From Saccharopolyspora shandongensis (GTDB lineage: Bacteria > Actinomycetota > Actinomycetes > Mycobacteriales > Pseudonocardiaceae): a DNA stretch of 64,000 bases. The notes beneath the pieces are model-generated. The model was not told the DNA's origin. It saw only the letters and a list, made by a program, of their open reading frames with translations, and made no database searches. Where the stretch lies: contig NZ_FNOK01000028.1 in the NCBI RefSeq assembly GCF_900106995.1, forward strand, positions 55,429-119,428. Reading direction: 5' to 3'. The translations under genes were made by a program, and so were the position numbers. Shown in pieces: positions 1 through 8,520 of the stretch. Position 1 is the stretch's first letter. The number at the start of each line of letters is the position of its first letter.

Positions 1-488
1 CAGTCCTGCCTCCAGATCGCGGTGATGCCGGGCAGGCGGTGGTACGCCGTGCGGGCCCGATCGATGGCCGCCTCCAGCTTCTCGGCATCTGGTGCCACAG
101 CCGCGAACACCACGTGGACGTCGGCTGTCCCCAGGGGCGCCTCCCAGTTCTCGGACCTGCTCTCTCCCACGTCGCCGAGCGCTTTGGCCCGGGCGGCCAT
201 CCCCTGCCGGAACTCCCAGGCGAAGGTGCCCAACGATTCGTGCGGTACACCGAGTGCCTTGAGGCCGTGGTAGGTGACCGCGACGCTCACCCAGGTCTCT
301 CCCAGTGGACTGGGCGAGCCCGCGGCGGAGGTGGCCACGGCGCTCGCACGCCGCATCAGCTCCCGCCCGTGCGCCCGGTCATCGATGCGGAAAACGAGGT
401 AGCTAGCCGCGTAAGGAGTTGGCCTGGGGCTGAGAACCCCGCGCTGAATGTCGTCGAGTTCCAGCGCGACCTGCGCGTGCCCGCTCAT
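1..488 (-). CDS. DyP-type peroxidase, N-terminal part (cut by window edge)
   Basis: About 162 residues are visible, beginning MSGHAQVALELDDIQRGVL and running off the left edge. The IQRGVL opening, the VAVTYHGLKALGVP stretch (about residues 67-80), the FAWEFRQGMAARAKALGD block and the VHVVFAAVAP strand match the N-terminal ferredoxin-like half of dye-decolorizing peroxidases, which are heme enzymes using H2O2. The heme-binding half lies outside the window. No signal peptide is seen. The start at 488 has a GGAG ribosome site 8 bases upstream. It is the last of three leftward genes with short gaps (20 and 44 bases), so an operon is likely. Family call is firm; substrate unknown. Confidence 0.8.
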   Translation of the reverse strand, partial: MSGHAQVALELDDIQRGVLSPRPTPYAASYLVFRIDDRAHGRELMRRASAVATSAAGSPSPLGETWVSVAVTYHGLKALGVPHESLGTFAWEFRQGMAARAKALGDVGESRSENWEAPLGTADVHVVFAAVAPDAEKLEAAIDRARTAYHRLPGITAIWRQD

Positions 489-508
489 GGTCCCGTCTCC
501 TTGCAACG

Positions 509-1522
509 CTACTTCGAGACGACGTTCTTCCAGAAATTCCCCAGGCTTTCGTCGCCGCCGAACAACGAGCTGAAGATCGTGGAGTCCGCCAGCAGCACAT
601 CACCGGCCCGATCACCGCTCGGGGGCATCCACAGGAAACTGTTGAACTCCGTGTTGCCGGCCTCGGTGAACGGGTGCGGCCTGGAAGTGTCGATCGGCTG
701 CCGCGCCAGCACATGGATGACATCCGGATCGTCCGTCGTCACGGCGTAGTGCGGCAGGTGCTGGTGGAAGTTGAAGGTGGTCACACCTTCCAGCCACCCT
801 CGGGTGTCCAGATCCCTGGCCGCGGACAGCGGGGCGATCTTGTTCGGTTCCCGCACTGCAGGACGCAACCCGTAGCGGTTCTCCACCGGCACCCCCAGCC
901 CTTGCATCAGACCCCGGACGTACCTGGCGAACCGCTGCTGGCGCGGAACCAAAGGATCTCCGTGATGGCGATGCTCCATTTCCCGTACGGTCAGGTCATC
1001 CGAGGCTCCCACGTCGTGGTGGGGCCCCAGGACCAGGCAGGTTTCCTCCCGCTGGAGAAATTGCCGCAGCGCATCGATCTCTTCTGGCTCGGCGTCCTGT
1101 CCCGTGATCATGTGGTCCAAGCCGAAGACGAACAAGGTGTCGGTGTCCGCCAGCACCCGATCATCCAGCAAAGTCCGGAAACCGGCTTGATCGATGCGTT
1201 GATACACCGGCACAGCATGCCCAGTGGTCTCCTCCACGAACGACTGGAACGGCACCCAAGCCCAGAAGAACAACTCCAGAGAACCCGCGATGCCCTGCTG
1301 GAACTGCAGCGGGTCGGACCACCTCGGTTCCTCGTAAGCGGGCCAGGCGACCCGCCGGACCTCGGTCATCGTGGAGAACCGGTTGTCCAGCTCAGCCGGA
1401 TTCCGGCCGGCCTCGGCCGGATAGCTCCACGCCACGTAGATGCTCACTCGTCTCCGCCCCCTGGTGTAGGGGCGGGACACATGGCTCTGGTTGTAGGTGC
1501 GGGCCGTCGTGGACTCGCTCAT
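509..1522 (-). CDS. Conserved-looking hypothetical protein upstream of the DyP peroxidase
   Basis: 337 residues from the ATG at 1522, chosen because GGAGAAGCT lies just upstream; an ATG 48 bases earlier in frame has no such site. The protein is soluble, rich in aromatic residues and Asp/Glu, and has no membrane segment or signal peptide. A run of four prolines and alternating Trp (VAWSYPAEAG near residue 30, FFWAWVPFQSF near residue 85) and a His-rich patch (LGPHHDVG, then MEHRHHGDPLVP) are visible. I do not recognise the family. Its place between a 177-residue unknown and a DyP peroxidase suggests it works with the peroxidase, perhaps as a partner or cargo, but that is inference only. Confidence 0.7.
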   Translation of the reverse strand: MSESTTARTYNQSHVSRPYTRGRRRVSIYVAWSYPAEAGRNPAELDNRFSTMTEVRRVAWPAYEEPRWSDPLQFQQGIAGSLELFFWAWVPFQSFVEETTGHAVPVYQRIDQAGFRTLLDDRVLADTDTLFVFGLDHMITGQDAEPEEIDALRQFLQREETCLVLGPHHDVGASDDLTVREMEHRHHGDPLVPRQQRFARYVRGLMQGLGVPVENRYGLRPAVREPNKIAPLSAARDLDTRGWLEGVTTFNFHQHLPHYAVTTDDPDVIHVLARQPIDTSRPHPFTEAGNTEFNSFLWMPPSGDRAGDVLLADSTIFSSLFGGDESLGNFWKNVVSK

Positions 1523-1566
1523 AGCTTCTCCGATCCGCAGTGGGCCAGCCAGTCCGAAGCCATTTC

Positions 1567-2100
1567 TCACTGCAACTGATCGAGCATCTCCGACAAAGCG
1601 CCCTTGATCCGCAGCGCCTTCTTAACCTCATCAGCCGTGACGTACGGATACTCCCCGTACTCGATGAAACTCGGGCAGTGGTGCTCCCGCACGAATCTGA
1701 CGAACGCCTCCGGATTGGTACGCCAGTCCTCCGGAAATCCCTCGAGATTCTCAAAAGCCGTGCTCACTCCGGCCTTGCTGAACAACGCGATGGCATCTTC
1801 GGTGTACTTGTCGAAATCGGTGTCGAAGATCCCCTGGTACATGAAACGCGTGTCGTCGTCGAACAGCACCCAGCGCAAGTAGTGCAACTTCAACGGAGCG
1901 AGAAGATAAGGATCCCCCTCCAAAGCCTTGGCCAGGGTGTAGCCGTATTCGCGGATCACCTCGGCCCGGCCCGGCTTCACGTTCGCGATGATGGTGAACC
2001 CATAACACGCAGGAGTCCTCGGAAAAACAGGACCGTACTTCCCCTGCTCCAAATGATCGGTCTCCTTGGGGAGGACAACCGCCTGGGGCCTGATCTCCAT
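1567..2100 (-). CDS. Hypothetical protein, first gene of the DyP group
   Basis: 177 residues starting MEIRPQAVVLPKE; GGAGGGGCAGC precedes the ATG at 2100 and favours it over an ATG 15 bases upstream. The core (YGFTIIANVKPGRAEVIREYG, then LHYLRWVLFDDDTRFMYQG) has the beta-alpha-beta rhythm of a ferredoxin-like or dimeric alpha/beta-barrel fold, the same fold class as the DyP halves and chlorite dismutases. No heme ligand can be assigned. It is soluble and has no signal peptide. It leads the three-gene leftward group ending in the peroxidase. Product name cannot be given with confidence. Confidence 0.65.
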   Translation of the reverse strand: MEIRPQAVVLPKETDHLEQGKYGPVFPRTPACYGFTIIANVKPGRAEVIREYGYTLAKALEGDPYLLAPLKLHYLRWVLFDDDTRFMYQGIFDTDFDKYTEDAIALFSKAGVSTAFENLEGFPEDWRTNPEAFVRFVREHHCPSFIEYGEYPYVTADEVKKALRIKGALSEMLDQLQ

Positions 2101-2505
2101 GCTGCCCCTCCGCACTCAGAAAGAACGAAACCGCCACCACCACTCTCCCACATAGCGCAGCTGCAGTCTCACCAAGCAAGCAGGAGAGATTGGATTTGAA
2201 TACATCTCGGCTCGTCTACGCATTTCACATCCTTCTCTCCGAACCCATGAGTCACACATATCCCAACCTCGCACGACGCTGCTGTCTCCACAGCTTGGCC
2301 ATCCGCACGGTCCTAGACGCCCTACGGTCGTCCCGAGCCGCCCTCCTCGAACATCTCATCGGCACCGACACCGCCATCCAGTACTTCGACCTGCCCGCAG
2401 GATTCAAGAAGTCACCAACCGGCGACGTCCTGCGCAAACTCCACGAACTCGCGCGCAGAGGCCCACCCCAGGTGCGCTTGGACTGCCCAGTTCCCTCGGC
2501 TCCGA
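2101..2505. other. Stretch between the DyP group and an IS remnant
   Basis: Upstream region of the DyP group. On the plus strand an open frame from about 2247 to 2513 has a coding-like stretch (LDALRSSRAALLEHLIG, then LPAGFKKSPTGDVLRKLHELA) but no ribosome site and no recognised family. It runs into the IS3 remnant, so it may be the surviving front of a gene broken by that insertion. Confidence 0.25.
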
Positions 2506-3250
2506 TTAGTTGAGTGCCATTGCCGGGACCAGGCGGTGTTGACGGAAGCAGATGGCTTCGCACTCGGGAGGTGTCCGATTTCGCCGTGCAGTCGCTGATT
2601 GCTATACCAGTCAACGTATTCCAGGGTGGTGAACTCGACGTCGCCGAGGGTGCGCCACGGACCGCCGGGCTTGATCAGTTCGGTCTTGTACAGCCCGGTC
2701 GCCGACTCCATCAGAGCGCTGTCGTAGGCGTCGCCGACCGTGCCGATCGAGGCGTCAATCCCTTGCTGCACAAGGCGATTGGTGAACGCAATAGACGTAT
2801 ATCGACTCCCGGCATCGGAATGCTGTACCAGGCCCGATCCGACCGGGTGCCCAGTGTGATCACGCGTCCACAACGCCATCTCCAGTGCGTCCGGCACCAG
2901 CGAGGTGTCCCGGCTGGTGTCGGCTTTCCAGCCCACGATCCGGCGGGAGAATACGTCCAGGACGAACGCGACATGCACGATGCCGGCCCACGTCGGAACA
3001 TACGTGAAATCCGTGCCCACAGGGCATTCGGCCGCTGAGTGGCGAAGTCCCGGTTGACCAGATCACCGGCCCGCACACCGTCTTTCGCCGGGATCGTGGT
3101 CCGTTTGGGTTTGCCCCGCACGGCGCCGGTGATGCCTGGCCGACGCATCAGCCGCCCGACGCTGCAGCGGGCCACCTCGATGCCTTCGCGGGCGGATCCC
3201 TCGCCCAACGACTCGAACCCGCCCGCGAGGCGCGCAGCTTGTGACCGGGA
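2506..3250 (-). pseudogene. IS3-family transposase (OrfB, integrase core), frameshifted remnant
   Basis: Pieces of one DDE integrase-core transposase are read in different frames. The leading piece holds EGIEVARCSVGRLMR and a VNRDFATQRPNALW block. After a frameshift near 3020 the reading continues with TDFTYVPTWAGIVHVAFVLD and the catalytic-region pattern VQHSDAGSRYTS. The family tail EYVDWYSNQRLHGEIG then leads, after another shift near 2545, to a tail ending at the TAA at 2506-2508. The N-terminal end and OrfA are missing. It cannot make an active transposase as it stands. It marks the left end of a worn region with several other broken genes. Confidence 0.85.
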
Positions 3251-3452
3251 AGGGGCCCGGCGATCTCTCGGCCCGCTCGCCGGTTCGTCGTGCGAGCGAC
3301 ATCTGACAGCCACTGGAGATATCCGGTCCGGCAACAATCGACTCGATGTCCGACCGGGTTAAACGGGTTGATTCGCGTCACGGCCAAGCCGAGTCCGTGC
3401 CAGACTCCGCTCACGCATTCAGACGATGCGCCTTGCCGATCTGGGAGGGACC

Positions 3453-3908
3453 ATGGCACGAGTTGGTTTCCCGAGCGTTCTCACGGCGTCCGCGATGGTC
3501 GCCGCGTCACTGCTCGCGCCGACGGTGGTGACACCTGCTGCCAATGCGGCCGGCAAGCTGTGGGGGCCGATCTACGCCAAGAGCGGCCAAACGGCCATCG
3601 GCTCCGCAGACGGAGACTTCGCCAACAACGGGGGTGTCTACGCGACAGTCGGCGCCAATTGGCGTGACCTGCGCGACGATGGCATGCCCACGTTCGTAAG
3701 GGTGGAGTTCTTCTTCCTCGTAGAGGGCAAGTGGGAAAGCGCGGGCAGCAGCGAGTCCGCCCGAACCAACACTCACGCCAGCGGGCCCCTGTCCCGCAGG
3801 CTGAGGCATGAAGCGACCGCAGCACGCGCCGCGATTCACGTGTGCGTCGACCGCAACGCCCTCCCAGACTTCTGCTCGCGCGACGCGATCGTGTCGTTCA
3901 ACTACTGA
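3453..3908 (+). CDS. Small secreted protein of unknown function
   Basis: 151 residues. The ATG at 3453 is preceded by GGGAGGGACC; an upstream in-frame ATG at 3426 would put nine residues before the signal peptide and has no such site. Residues 1-33 form a Sec signal peptide: MARVGF, a hydrophobic core with VLTASAMVAASLLAP, and an ANA-AG-type cleavage site. The mature part is about 118 residues with only two cysteines (HVCVDRN and DFCSRD), which probably form a disulfide. It has no membrane anchor or cell-wall motif. No family recognised; extracellular location is well supported. Confidence 0.7.
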   Translation: MARVGFPSVLTASAMVAASLLAPTVVTPAANAAGKLWGPIYAKSGQTAIGSADGDFANNGGVYATVGANWRDLRDDGMPTFVRVEFFFLVEGKWESAGSSESARTNTHASGPLSRRLRHEATAARAAIHVCVDRNALPDFCSRDAIVSFNY

Positions 3909-4530
3909 CCCGATTTCTGCCTGACCATGCGCTGCGCAGAAGGCCTCCCTCGAACTGGCGAAACGCTCGGCCGGGCGGACCGACGGCACCGACCAGTTGG
4001 GGACCGCCGGGATACGGCGAGAACCGCCCATGCGCCCCGGCTGAGTGCGCCCCTGGGACGCGCCACCGACCTGGTTTCGCTGGCCCCCGGATCGTCGGGA
4101 TCGACCATCTCCGCTGCGATGAGACCGCGATACCGGCCAGAATCACTCGGTGCGAGGCCCCGAGCGCTGTCAGCCCGTTGAAGGCCATCGGGATGACGAG
4201 CACTACAAGCCCAACGAGAGCAAGAGGGTCAGGGCGAGCGACCGATCACTGCGCAGTACCGACATCGGGCTGCGCACGTCCGCCAGCGGGATCGGCTCTC
4301 TCAAGCCCTTGCTGAGCCATGACCAGAGCCGGCGTACGAGGCTTCTGACCGCGGTGAGACCAGGTAATCGTGCCGTCCTCGGCCGAGGCCACCTCGATGA
4401 TGCGCTCCGCAGAGAATCCGATGTGGACATTGGGAGAGGTGGATCACCTCGACCACCGCCGCGGACTTGATCACTGCCGAGCGAGCGGACGGATCCGATG
4501 GCCGCAGCACTTCCGATCCAAGTTATCGAG
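3909..4530 (-). pseudogene. Decayed membrane-protein remnant in a long gene-poor stretch
   Basis: The 620 bases between the secreted protein and the aminotransferase hold no intact gene. On the minus strand, about 4350 to 4100, an amphipathic block (LADVRSPMSVLRSDRSLALT) is followed by a hydrophobic helix. The hydrophobic part switches frame at about 4205 (LLLSLGL, then VVLVIPMAFNGLTALG). The pattern R-S-V/P-x-x-L-R-x-D-R followed by a membrane helix resembles the C-terminal membrane part of some actinobacterial NACHT-type proteins. That assignment is from memory of the family and is tentative. Confidence 0.3.
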
Positions 4531-4532
4531 TA

Positions 4533-4547
4533 CACTAATGATTAGTG
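4533..4547. promoter_or_regulatory. Perfect 15-bp palindrome upstream of the aminotransferase
   Basis: CACTAAT-G-ATTAGTG is a perfect dyad ending 24 bases before the aminotransferase ATG and overlapping a possible -10 (TACACT, 4531-4536). It matches the sites at 10409-10423 and 11571-11585, so it is probably an operator for a shared repressor; the OhrR-like MarR protein encoded at 11713 is the natural candidate. Confidence 0.6.
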
Positions 4548-4571
4548 CGCAAACTATCCGGGAGGTGGCCC

Positions 4572-5705
4572 ATGACACGGCCCGAGGAACATGGCCTCGG
4601 TGAGCGGGTGCGCGTGCGGCCAGATCTGGCCGCACGCGGCGGTTATCGTGCCGGTGAGGCCGTGCCGGGAGCCATCAAGTTATCGAGCAACGAATCTGGT
4701 CATCCCCCGCTGCCGGGTGTCCTCGAGGCCATCTCCGCGGCAAGCGCCGAGGCGAATCGTTACCCGGACAACCATGCGACCGCGTTGCGTACCGCCCTGG
4801 CCGAGCGGTGGGCCGTCTCCCCTGATGAGGTGATCATCGGCTGCGGTTCCAGTTTGCTGTGCCAGGAGCTCGTTCAGGCGACCTGCGAGCCCGGCGACGC
4901 GGTCGCGTTTGGTTGGCGCTCGTTCGAGGCATATCGCCTCTACGCGCAGACCTCCCATGCTCGCGCGATCACGGTGCCGAACACCCCAGACGGCCGCCTC
5001 GATCTGCCAGTCCTCGCCGCCGCTTGCGCGAGCGCGGACCAGGTCGGCGTCGCGTTCCTGTGCAGCCCGAACAACCCGACCGGCGCCGTGATTACCGACG
5101 ATGAGTTGACGGCGTTCTTGGAAGCCGTACCCAAGTCGGTCCCTGTCGTGGTCGATGAGGCGTACGCGGAGTTTGCAACTGGCGTGACTCCGCACGCGAT
5201 CGATTGGTACCGCGCCGGATGGCGGAACGTCGTCATGTTGCGCACCTTCTCCAAGGCGTACGGCCTTGCAGGGTTGCGGGTGGGCTACGCGATCGGCGCA
5301 CCGGAGCTTCTCCACGCAGTGCGAGCCATCCGATCACCCTTCAACGTCAGCACCGTGGCCCAAGCGGCGGCGATTGCGTCCCTGCATGCTGTCGATGAGA
5401 TGGACAAGCGTGTTGCAGGTGTCGCTGCGGGCCGACGATGGGTTGCAGAGCGTCTGCGCAGACTCGGGCTGCCGGTGCAGGATTCAGAAGCGAACTTCCT
5501 CTGGCTCCCGCTCGGTGTGCATGCCGACGCATTCGCCGAGCACTGCCGACGCGAGGGCGTCATCGTGCGCTCGTTCCCACCCGACGGCGTAAGGGCGACC
5601 ATCTCGGTCCAGGCCGACAACGAGCGGCTAGTAGACGCTGCCAGCAGTTGGCGTCACTCGGCAGGCGACCGGATGTCTCCGCAGTCGTCTGGCGCCCAGC
5701 AATGA
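4572..5705 (+). CDS. HisC-like PLP-dependent aminotransferase (class I/II)
   Basis: 377 residues from the ATG at 4572, which follows GGGAGGTGG. It has the fold-type I hallmarks: an N-terminal IKLSSNES, CSPNNPTG at 164-171, the DEAYAEF motif with Asp195 and Tyr198, the PLP-binding Lys228 in TFSKAYGLAGLR, and Arg236. Histidinol-phosphate aminotransferases transfer an amino group from glutamate to imidazole-acetol phosphate, but the gene is not near his genes, and relatives act on other amino acids such as aromatic ones. It stands alone behind a palindromic operator, so it is probably a regulated paralogue and not the housekeeping HisC. Confidence 0.8.
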   Translation: MTRPEEHGLGERVRVRPDLAARGGYRAGEAVPGAIKLSSNESGHPPLPGVLEAISAASAEANRYPDNHATALRTALAERWAVSPDEVIIGCGSSLLCQELVQATCEPGDAVAFGWRSFEAYRLYAQTSHARAITVPNTPDGRLDLPVLAAACASADQVGVAFLCSPNNPTGAVITDDELTAFLEAVPKSVPVVVDEAYAEFATGVTPHAIDWYRAGWRNVVMLRTFSKAYGLAGLRVGYAIGAPELLHAVRAIRSPFNVSTVAQAAAIASLHAVDEMDKRVAGVAAGRRWVAERLRRLGLPVQDSEANFLWLPLGVHADAFAEHCRREGVIVRSFPPDGVRATISVQADNERLVDAASSWRHSAGDRMSPQSSGAQQ

Positions 5706-5932
5706 AGCACCTTCTCCTCCTGGACACATCCCGCTGCCGCCCGGGTACTACATGCTCGACTAGCCGAGCTAGGAAGAGATCCTGCGCGCCGAGGGCGAAT
5801 TCACCACGGCGACGCACACCTCTCAGCGGTGCACGCTCTGTCGCCGTTCGATACGTGTTCGCGATCTCCCTCGAAGCTTTCGTCCTGCTCAAGCCAACCG
5901 TCGTCCCCTGACCTACCCGAGAGAGCACTACT

Positions 5933-6610
5933 ATGGTCACCAACCTCGCCGACCGAATCGAATACACGATGTGGTCCGTGTTCAAAGCCGTTCCAGGAGC
6001 GTCGTCTGCTAAGCGTCCGATTGCGGAAGAAGCTGAAGAATACTTCGCCGGACTCCCCAGCAGCTCCGTCACTGTACGCGGCTTGTACCGGCTATCCGGC
6101 CTCCGCGCAGACGCAGACTGGCTCGTATGGTGGCATGCCCCGACCATCTCCGCGCTCCAGAACGCGTACTCCGGGCTGCGCCGGACTGCGTGGGGCAGAA
6201 GCAGCATCCCCGTGTGGAGCACTGCGGGCGTGCATCGGCCTGCGGAGTTCAACACCAGTCACATCCCCGCATACCTTCACGGCACAACTCCGGGCCAATT
6301 CCTTGCTGTCTATCCGTTCGTCCGTTCCTACGAGTGGTACCTGCTGCCGGCTGATGAACGCAAGGACATGCTCGCCAACCACGGACGGGCGGCGCATGAC
6401 TTCTCAGACGTGCTTTCCAACACGGTCGCCGCATTTGGCCTCGGTGATTACGAGTGGATCCTCGCCCTCGAGGCAGACGACCCAGTCCGCCTGGTCGACC
6501 TGATGCGCGTCTTCCGCGCCACCGATGCCAGGCGCCACGTTCGCGAGGAGACCCCGTTCTTCACTGGCGAACGCTCAACTGTCCAGTCACTCATCGACGG
6601 TCTGCCTTGA
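5933..6610 (+). CDS. chdC: Coproheme decarboxylase (ChdC/HemQ, chlorite-dismutase family)
   Basis: 225 residues, the usual length. Typical actinobacterial ChdC blocks are present in order: an N-terminal YTMWSVFKA, the YRLSGLRADADWLVWWHA strand, RPAEFNTSHIPAYL, then YPFVRSYEWYLLP with the catalytic Tyr region, and MLANHGRAAHDF carrying the axial His, followed by DYEWILALEADDP and EARRHVREE-like (here DARRHVREE). The enzyme converts coproheme III to heme b with peroxide in the coproporphyrin pathway used by Gram-positive bacteria. It acts in the cytoplasm. Other heme-synthesis genes are not nearby, but a hemoglobin and ctaD follow within 4 kb. The ribosome site is weak (AGAGCACTACT). Confidence 0.9.
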   Translation: MVTNLADRIEYTMWSVFKAVPGASSAKRPIAEEAEEYFAGLPSSSVTVRGLYRLSGLRADADWLVWWHAPTISALQNAYSGLRRTAWGRSSIPVWSTAGVHRPAEFNTSHIPAYLHGTTPGQFLAVYPFVRSYEWYLLPADERKDMLANHGRAAHDFSDVLSNTVAAFGLGDYEWILALEADDPVRLVDLMRVFRATDARRHVREETPFFTGERSTVQSLIDGLP

Positions 6611-6716
6611 TATTCCAGCGATGGGGAAGACCAGCCGTGCTCACCACGCTCGAAGATCGAGATCGGGCATCGCTGACCCGTCCCGAGTCATTGTCCGACA
6701 GAACCTTGCTGAGGCA

Positions 6717-6752
6717 TTGACTGCTCCCCGTCGTGAAGGGCGGAGATTCTTG
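6717..6752 (-). repeat. IS200/IS605-type right end of the tnpB element
   Basis: Read on the minus strand, the element finishes with CTCCGCCC, a short loop, a C/G-rich arm (GACGGGGAG) and a terminal CAGTCAA, the usual shape of right ends of this family. A similar end at 7664-7702 lies in the same orientation. Confidence 0.5.
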
Positions 6753-6790
6753 ATCTCGGCGCCCGACACGGCATGGTGGGGATTTCTGGC

Positions 6791-7640
6791 TCAAGCTGCC
6801 TCCCGGCTCTGCGAGCCGGGAGGTCTTCCGCTCTCATCACCAGCCGGGTACAGCCCAGCCCGGACGAGCATCACATGCGCCGAGTTCTTATCCCTCGGAG
6901 ACGCGTGGCCGCATGCGGTGCAGGTGTAGGTACGTTCGGACAGCGGCAAGGCGTGCTTGGTTCTCGCTCCGCACTTGGCGCACTCTTTGGTCGTGTTCTT
7001 CGGGTCCACCAACACGACCTGTCGGCCGTGCTTGCGCCCCATCATGATCAGTTCGTTCTTCGTGGCCGTAATCGCCGCATCGGCGGCTTTGCGAGCCATC
7101 GTGGTTTTGGCCAGGAACTTCGGGCGGAAGTCCGCAACGGCGATCGCATCATGATCGGCTACCACGCGCTTAGCCCACATGCGGGCGGTGTCCTGGCGTT
7201 GCCGGGCGATCTTCTTGTGTGCCTTGGCCGCTTGGCGTTGTGCCTTGCGGTAGCCCTTGGTCTGGGCCTTCCCGCGCGGTGCGCGGCGTCGGGCCATCAT
7301 GCGCTGATACCGGGCAAGTTTCGCCGCCGCGTTCTTACCATGCTGGGCGTGGGGGAGATCGTGATCGTCGGATGTGAAGGTGGCGGTTTCCTTCACTCCC
7401 CAGTCGATACCGATCACACGGCCTGTTTCCGGGAACGGCTGGACCCGGGTTTCGACCACGAAGCTCGCGTACCAGTGGCCCAGCGCATCGCGGTACACCC
7501 GCACCCAGGAAGGCGCGGCGGGAAGCTCTCGGGACCACACCACAGCAGCCACGATGCCGCCCGCCAGGTGCAGGCGAGAATCCTTGACCCGGAACCCGCG
7601 CAGCGTGTAATTCAAGCTCGGCAAGCCCGACCCACCGGCT
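6791..7640 (-). pseudogene. tnpB of an IS605/IS1341-type element, N-terminally truncated
   Basis: TnpB is the RNA-guided nuclease of IS200/IS605 elements. Visible are the RuvC-I Asp in VIGIDWGVKE, the Lys/Arg-rich helix region, the zinc ribbon CAKC...CTAC, and the RuvC-III Asp in SPRDKNSAH. The first third of a normal TnpB (about 100-120 residues) is absent; the homology begins around LNYTLRGFRVKDSRL, and the open frame upstream (to 7930) reads through unrelated end sequence. The RuvC-II position reads AIAVADF where active relatives have V-E-D, so the catalytic Glu is Ala. No TnpA transposase is present. A nuclease-dead protein is likely, if one is made at all. Confidence 0.75.
6799..6823 (-). 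ncRNA. Hairpin over the tnpB 3' end, possible omega-RNA part
   Basis: A perfect 11-bp stem with a 3-base loop (arms 6799-6809 and 6813-6823) begins inside the last tnpB codons (stop codon 6791-6793). In this family the guide RNA scaffold overlaps the tnpB 3' end and runs to the right end, so the guide would be the flanking bases just below 6717. No transcript evidence is available. Confidence 0.35.
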
Positions 7641-7663
7641 GAGTGGCCACCCCAGGCGCAGAA

Positions 7664-7702
7664 TTGACGCGCTTCCTCCCCGCCCAAAAGGACGGGGCAT
7701 CC
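7664..7702 (-). repeat. Second IS605-type right end next to the truncated tnpB
   Basis: Shares the TTGAC tip (plus strand) and the CTCCCCG-C-C/loop/GG-CGGGG shape of the 6717-6752 end, in the same orientation. It sits where the missing front of tnpB should be, suggesting that one element inserted beside or recombined with another and deleted the tnpB 5' part. Confidence 0.4.
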
Positions 7703-7796
7703 GCGCCACGTTCCTCCAGTGAACACAACGCGGCGGCGCGGCAGATGAGGACCAGCTTGAGTACGTACTGCACCCGCTTGTACAACATCATGGTCT

Positions 7797-7820
7797 GGCG
7801 GCGGGACGGGTCCCGCCGCC
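7797..7820. repeat. Perfect 11-bp hairpin between tnpB and glbO
   Basis: GGCGGCGGGAC-GG-GTCCCGCCGCC is followed on the plus strand by AAAAC. It may be a transcription stop for leftward glbO reading, or part of the older IS remnant. Confidence 0.4.
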
Positions 7821-7942
7821 AAAACCGTTTCCACGTCAGCGATGTCGGCTTGCGCCGCGGCGAAGGGCAAGATACGACGTGAGCACGAAGTCGTGGTGTG
7901 ACCGCGAGATGCCGCGTAGCACCGAGTCACTCCGCCGAACGA

Positions 7943-8358
7943 TCACACGGTGCCGTCGGTCTGCTTTTCTTCGGCATTCACCAGGCTTTGAGCAGCAGTT
8001 TCCAGATAGCGCAGTAACCGGCTCAGATGCGGTTCTGCGAGCCGCTCGGCGTGACCGCTGTGCGCATGCACCTCACCCAGGCATCCCGTTCGGCGGGGCC
8101 GATGACGAACCTCGCATGCCGCCAGCGCAGCCGGGGATGTCCGCGCGTTTCCGAGTAAGTTCGGGGCCCTCCCCAGTACTGCATGAGGAACAGTCGCTGC
8201 CGGTCCTCCGCACCGGCCATGTCGGCATCGGGATACATCGGCCGGAGAAGCTCGTCTTGAGCTACCTCCCGGTAGAACCGTGCGACTATTCGGTGGAAGG
8301 TCGCTTCACCCCCGATCGCCGCGTAGAGGTTCCCTTCGTCCTCTCCATTTTCGATCAC
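7943..8358 (-). pseudogene. glbO: Group II truncated hemoglobin (GlbO), single frameshift near the C terminus
   Basis: GTG start at 8358 with GGAGCGAGC upstream. The protein shows YAAIGGEATFHRIVARFYREVAQDELLRPMYPD, then DRQRLFLMQYWGGPRTYSE and PRLRWRHARFVIGPAERDAWV with the proximal His, all typical of GlbO oxygen-binding globins. The frame stops at 8023 after AVTPSGSQNRI. The expected last helix is present in another frame down to 7943 (ERLAEPHLSRLLRYLETAAQ, then SLVNAEE), so one base is missing around 8055-8062. The span of 416 bases is one short of 139 codons. It is either a recent pseudogene or a sequencing error. Without the H helix, heme binding would be weakened. Confidence 0.8.
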
Positions 8359-8520
8359 GCTCGCTCCTCCCACCCGCGTTTGTCCCTCCTTCACGCGGTC
8401 TCGGCTTCGGCATGTGGCATCCGAAAGCACGGGCTTCTGCGACACGCGCTTTGCGCCACTAGCAACGAGTCCGCTCGATCGCCAGCATGAGCACTTCGAA
8501 CGACGGCATGCGGTCCGTGA

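Noticed and set aside
387..459. Thought that the AGQ repeats in BenCD might be a DNA repeat array (protein positions given)
   Set aside because: The three copies are similar only at protein level with 31-32 residue spacing; the DNA copies are diverged, so this is a protein repeat in the linker and not a CRISPR or tandem DNA array.
7797..7820. Hairpin considered as part of a CRISPR or attachment site
   Set aside because: Single copy, no spacer pattern and no tRNA or integrase nearby; a terminator or IS remnant is simpler.
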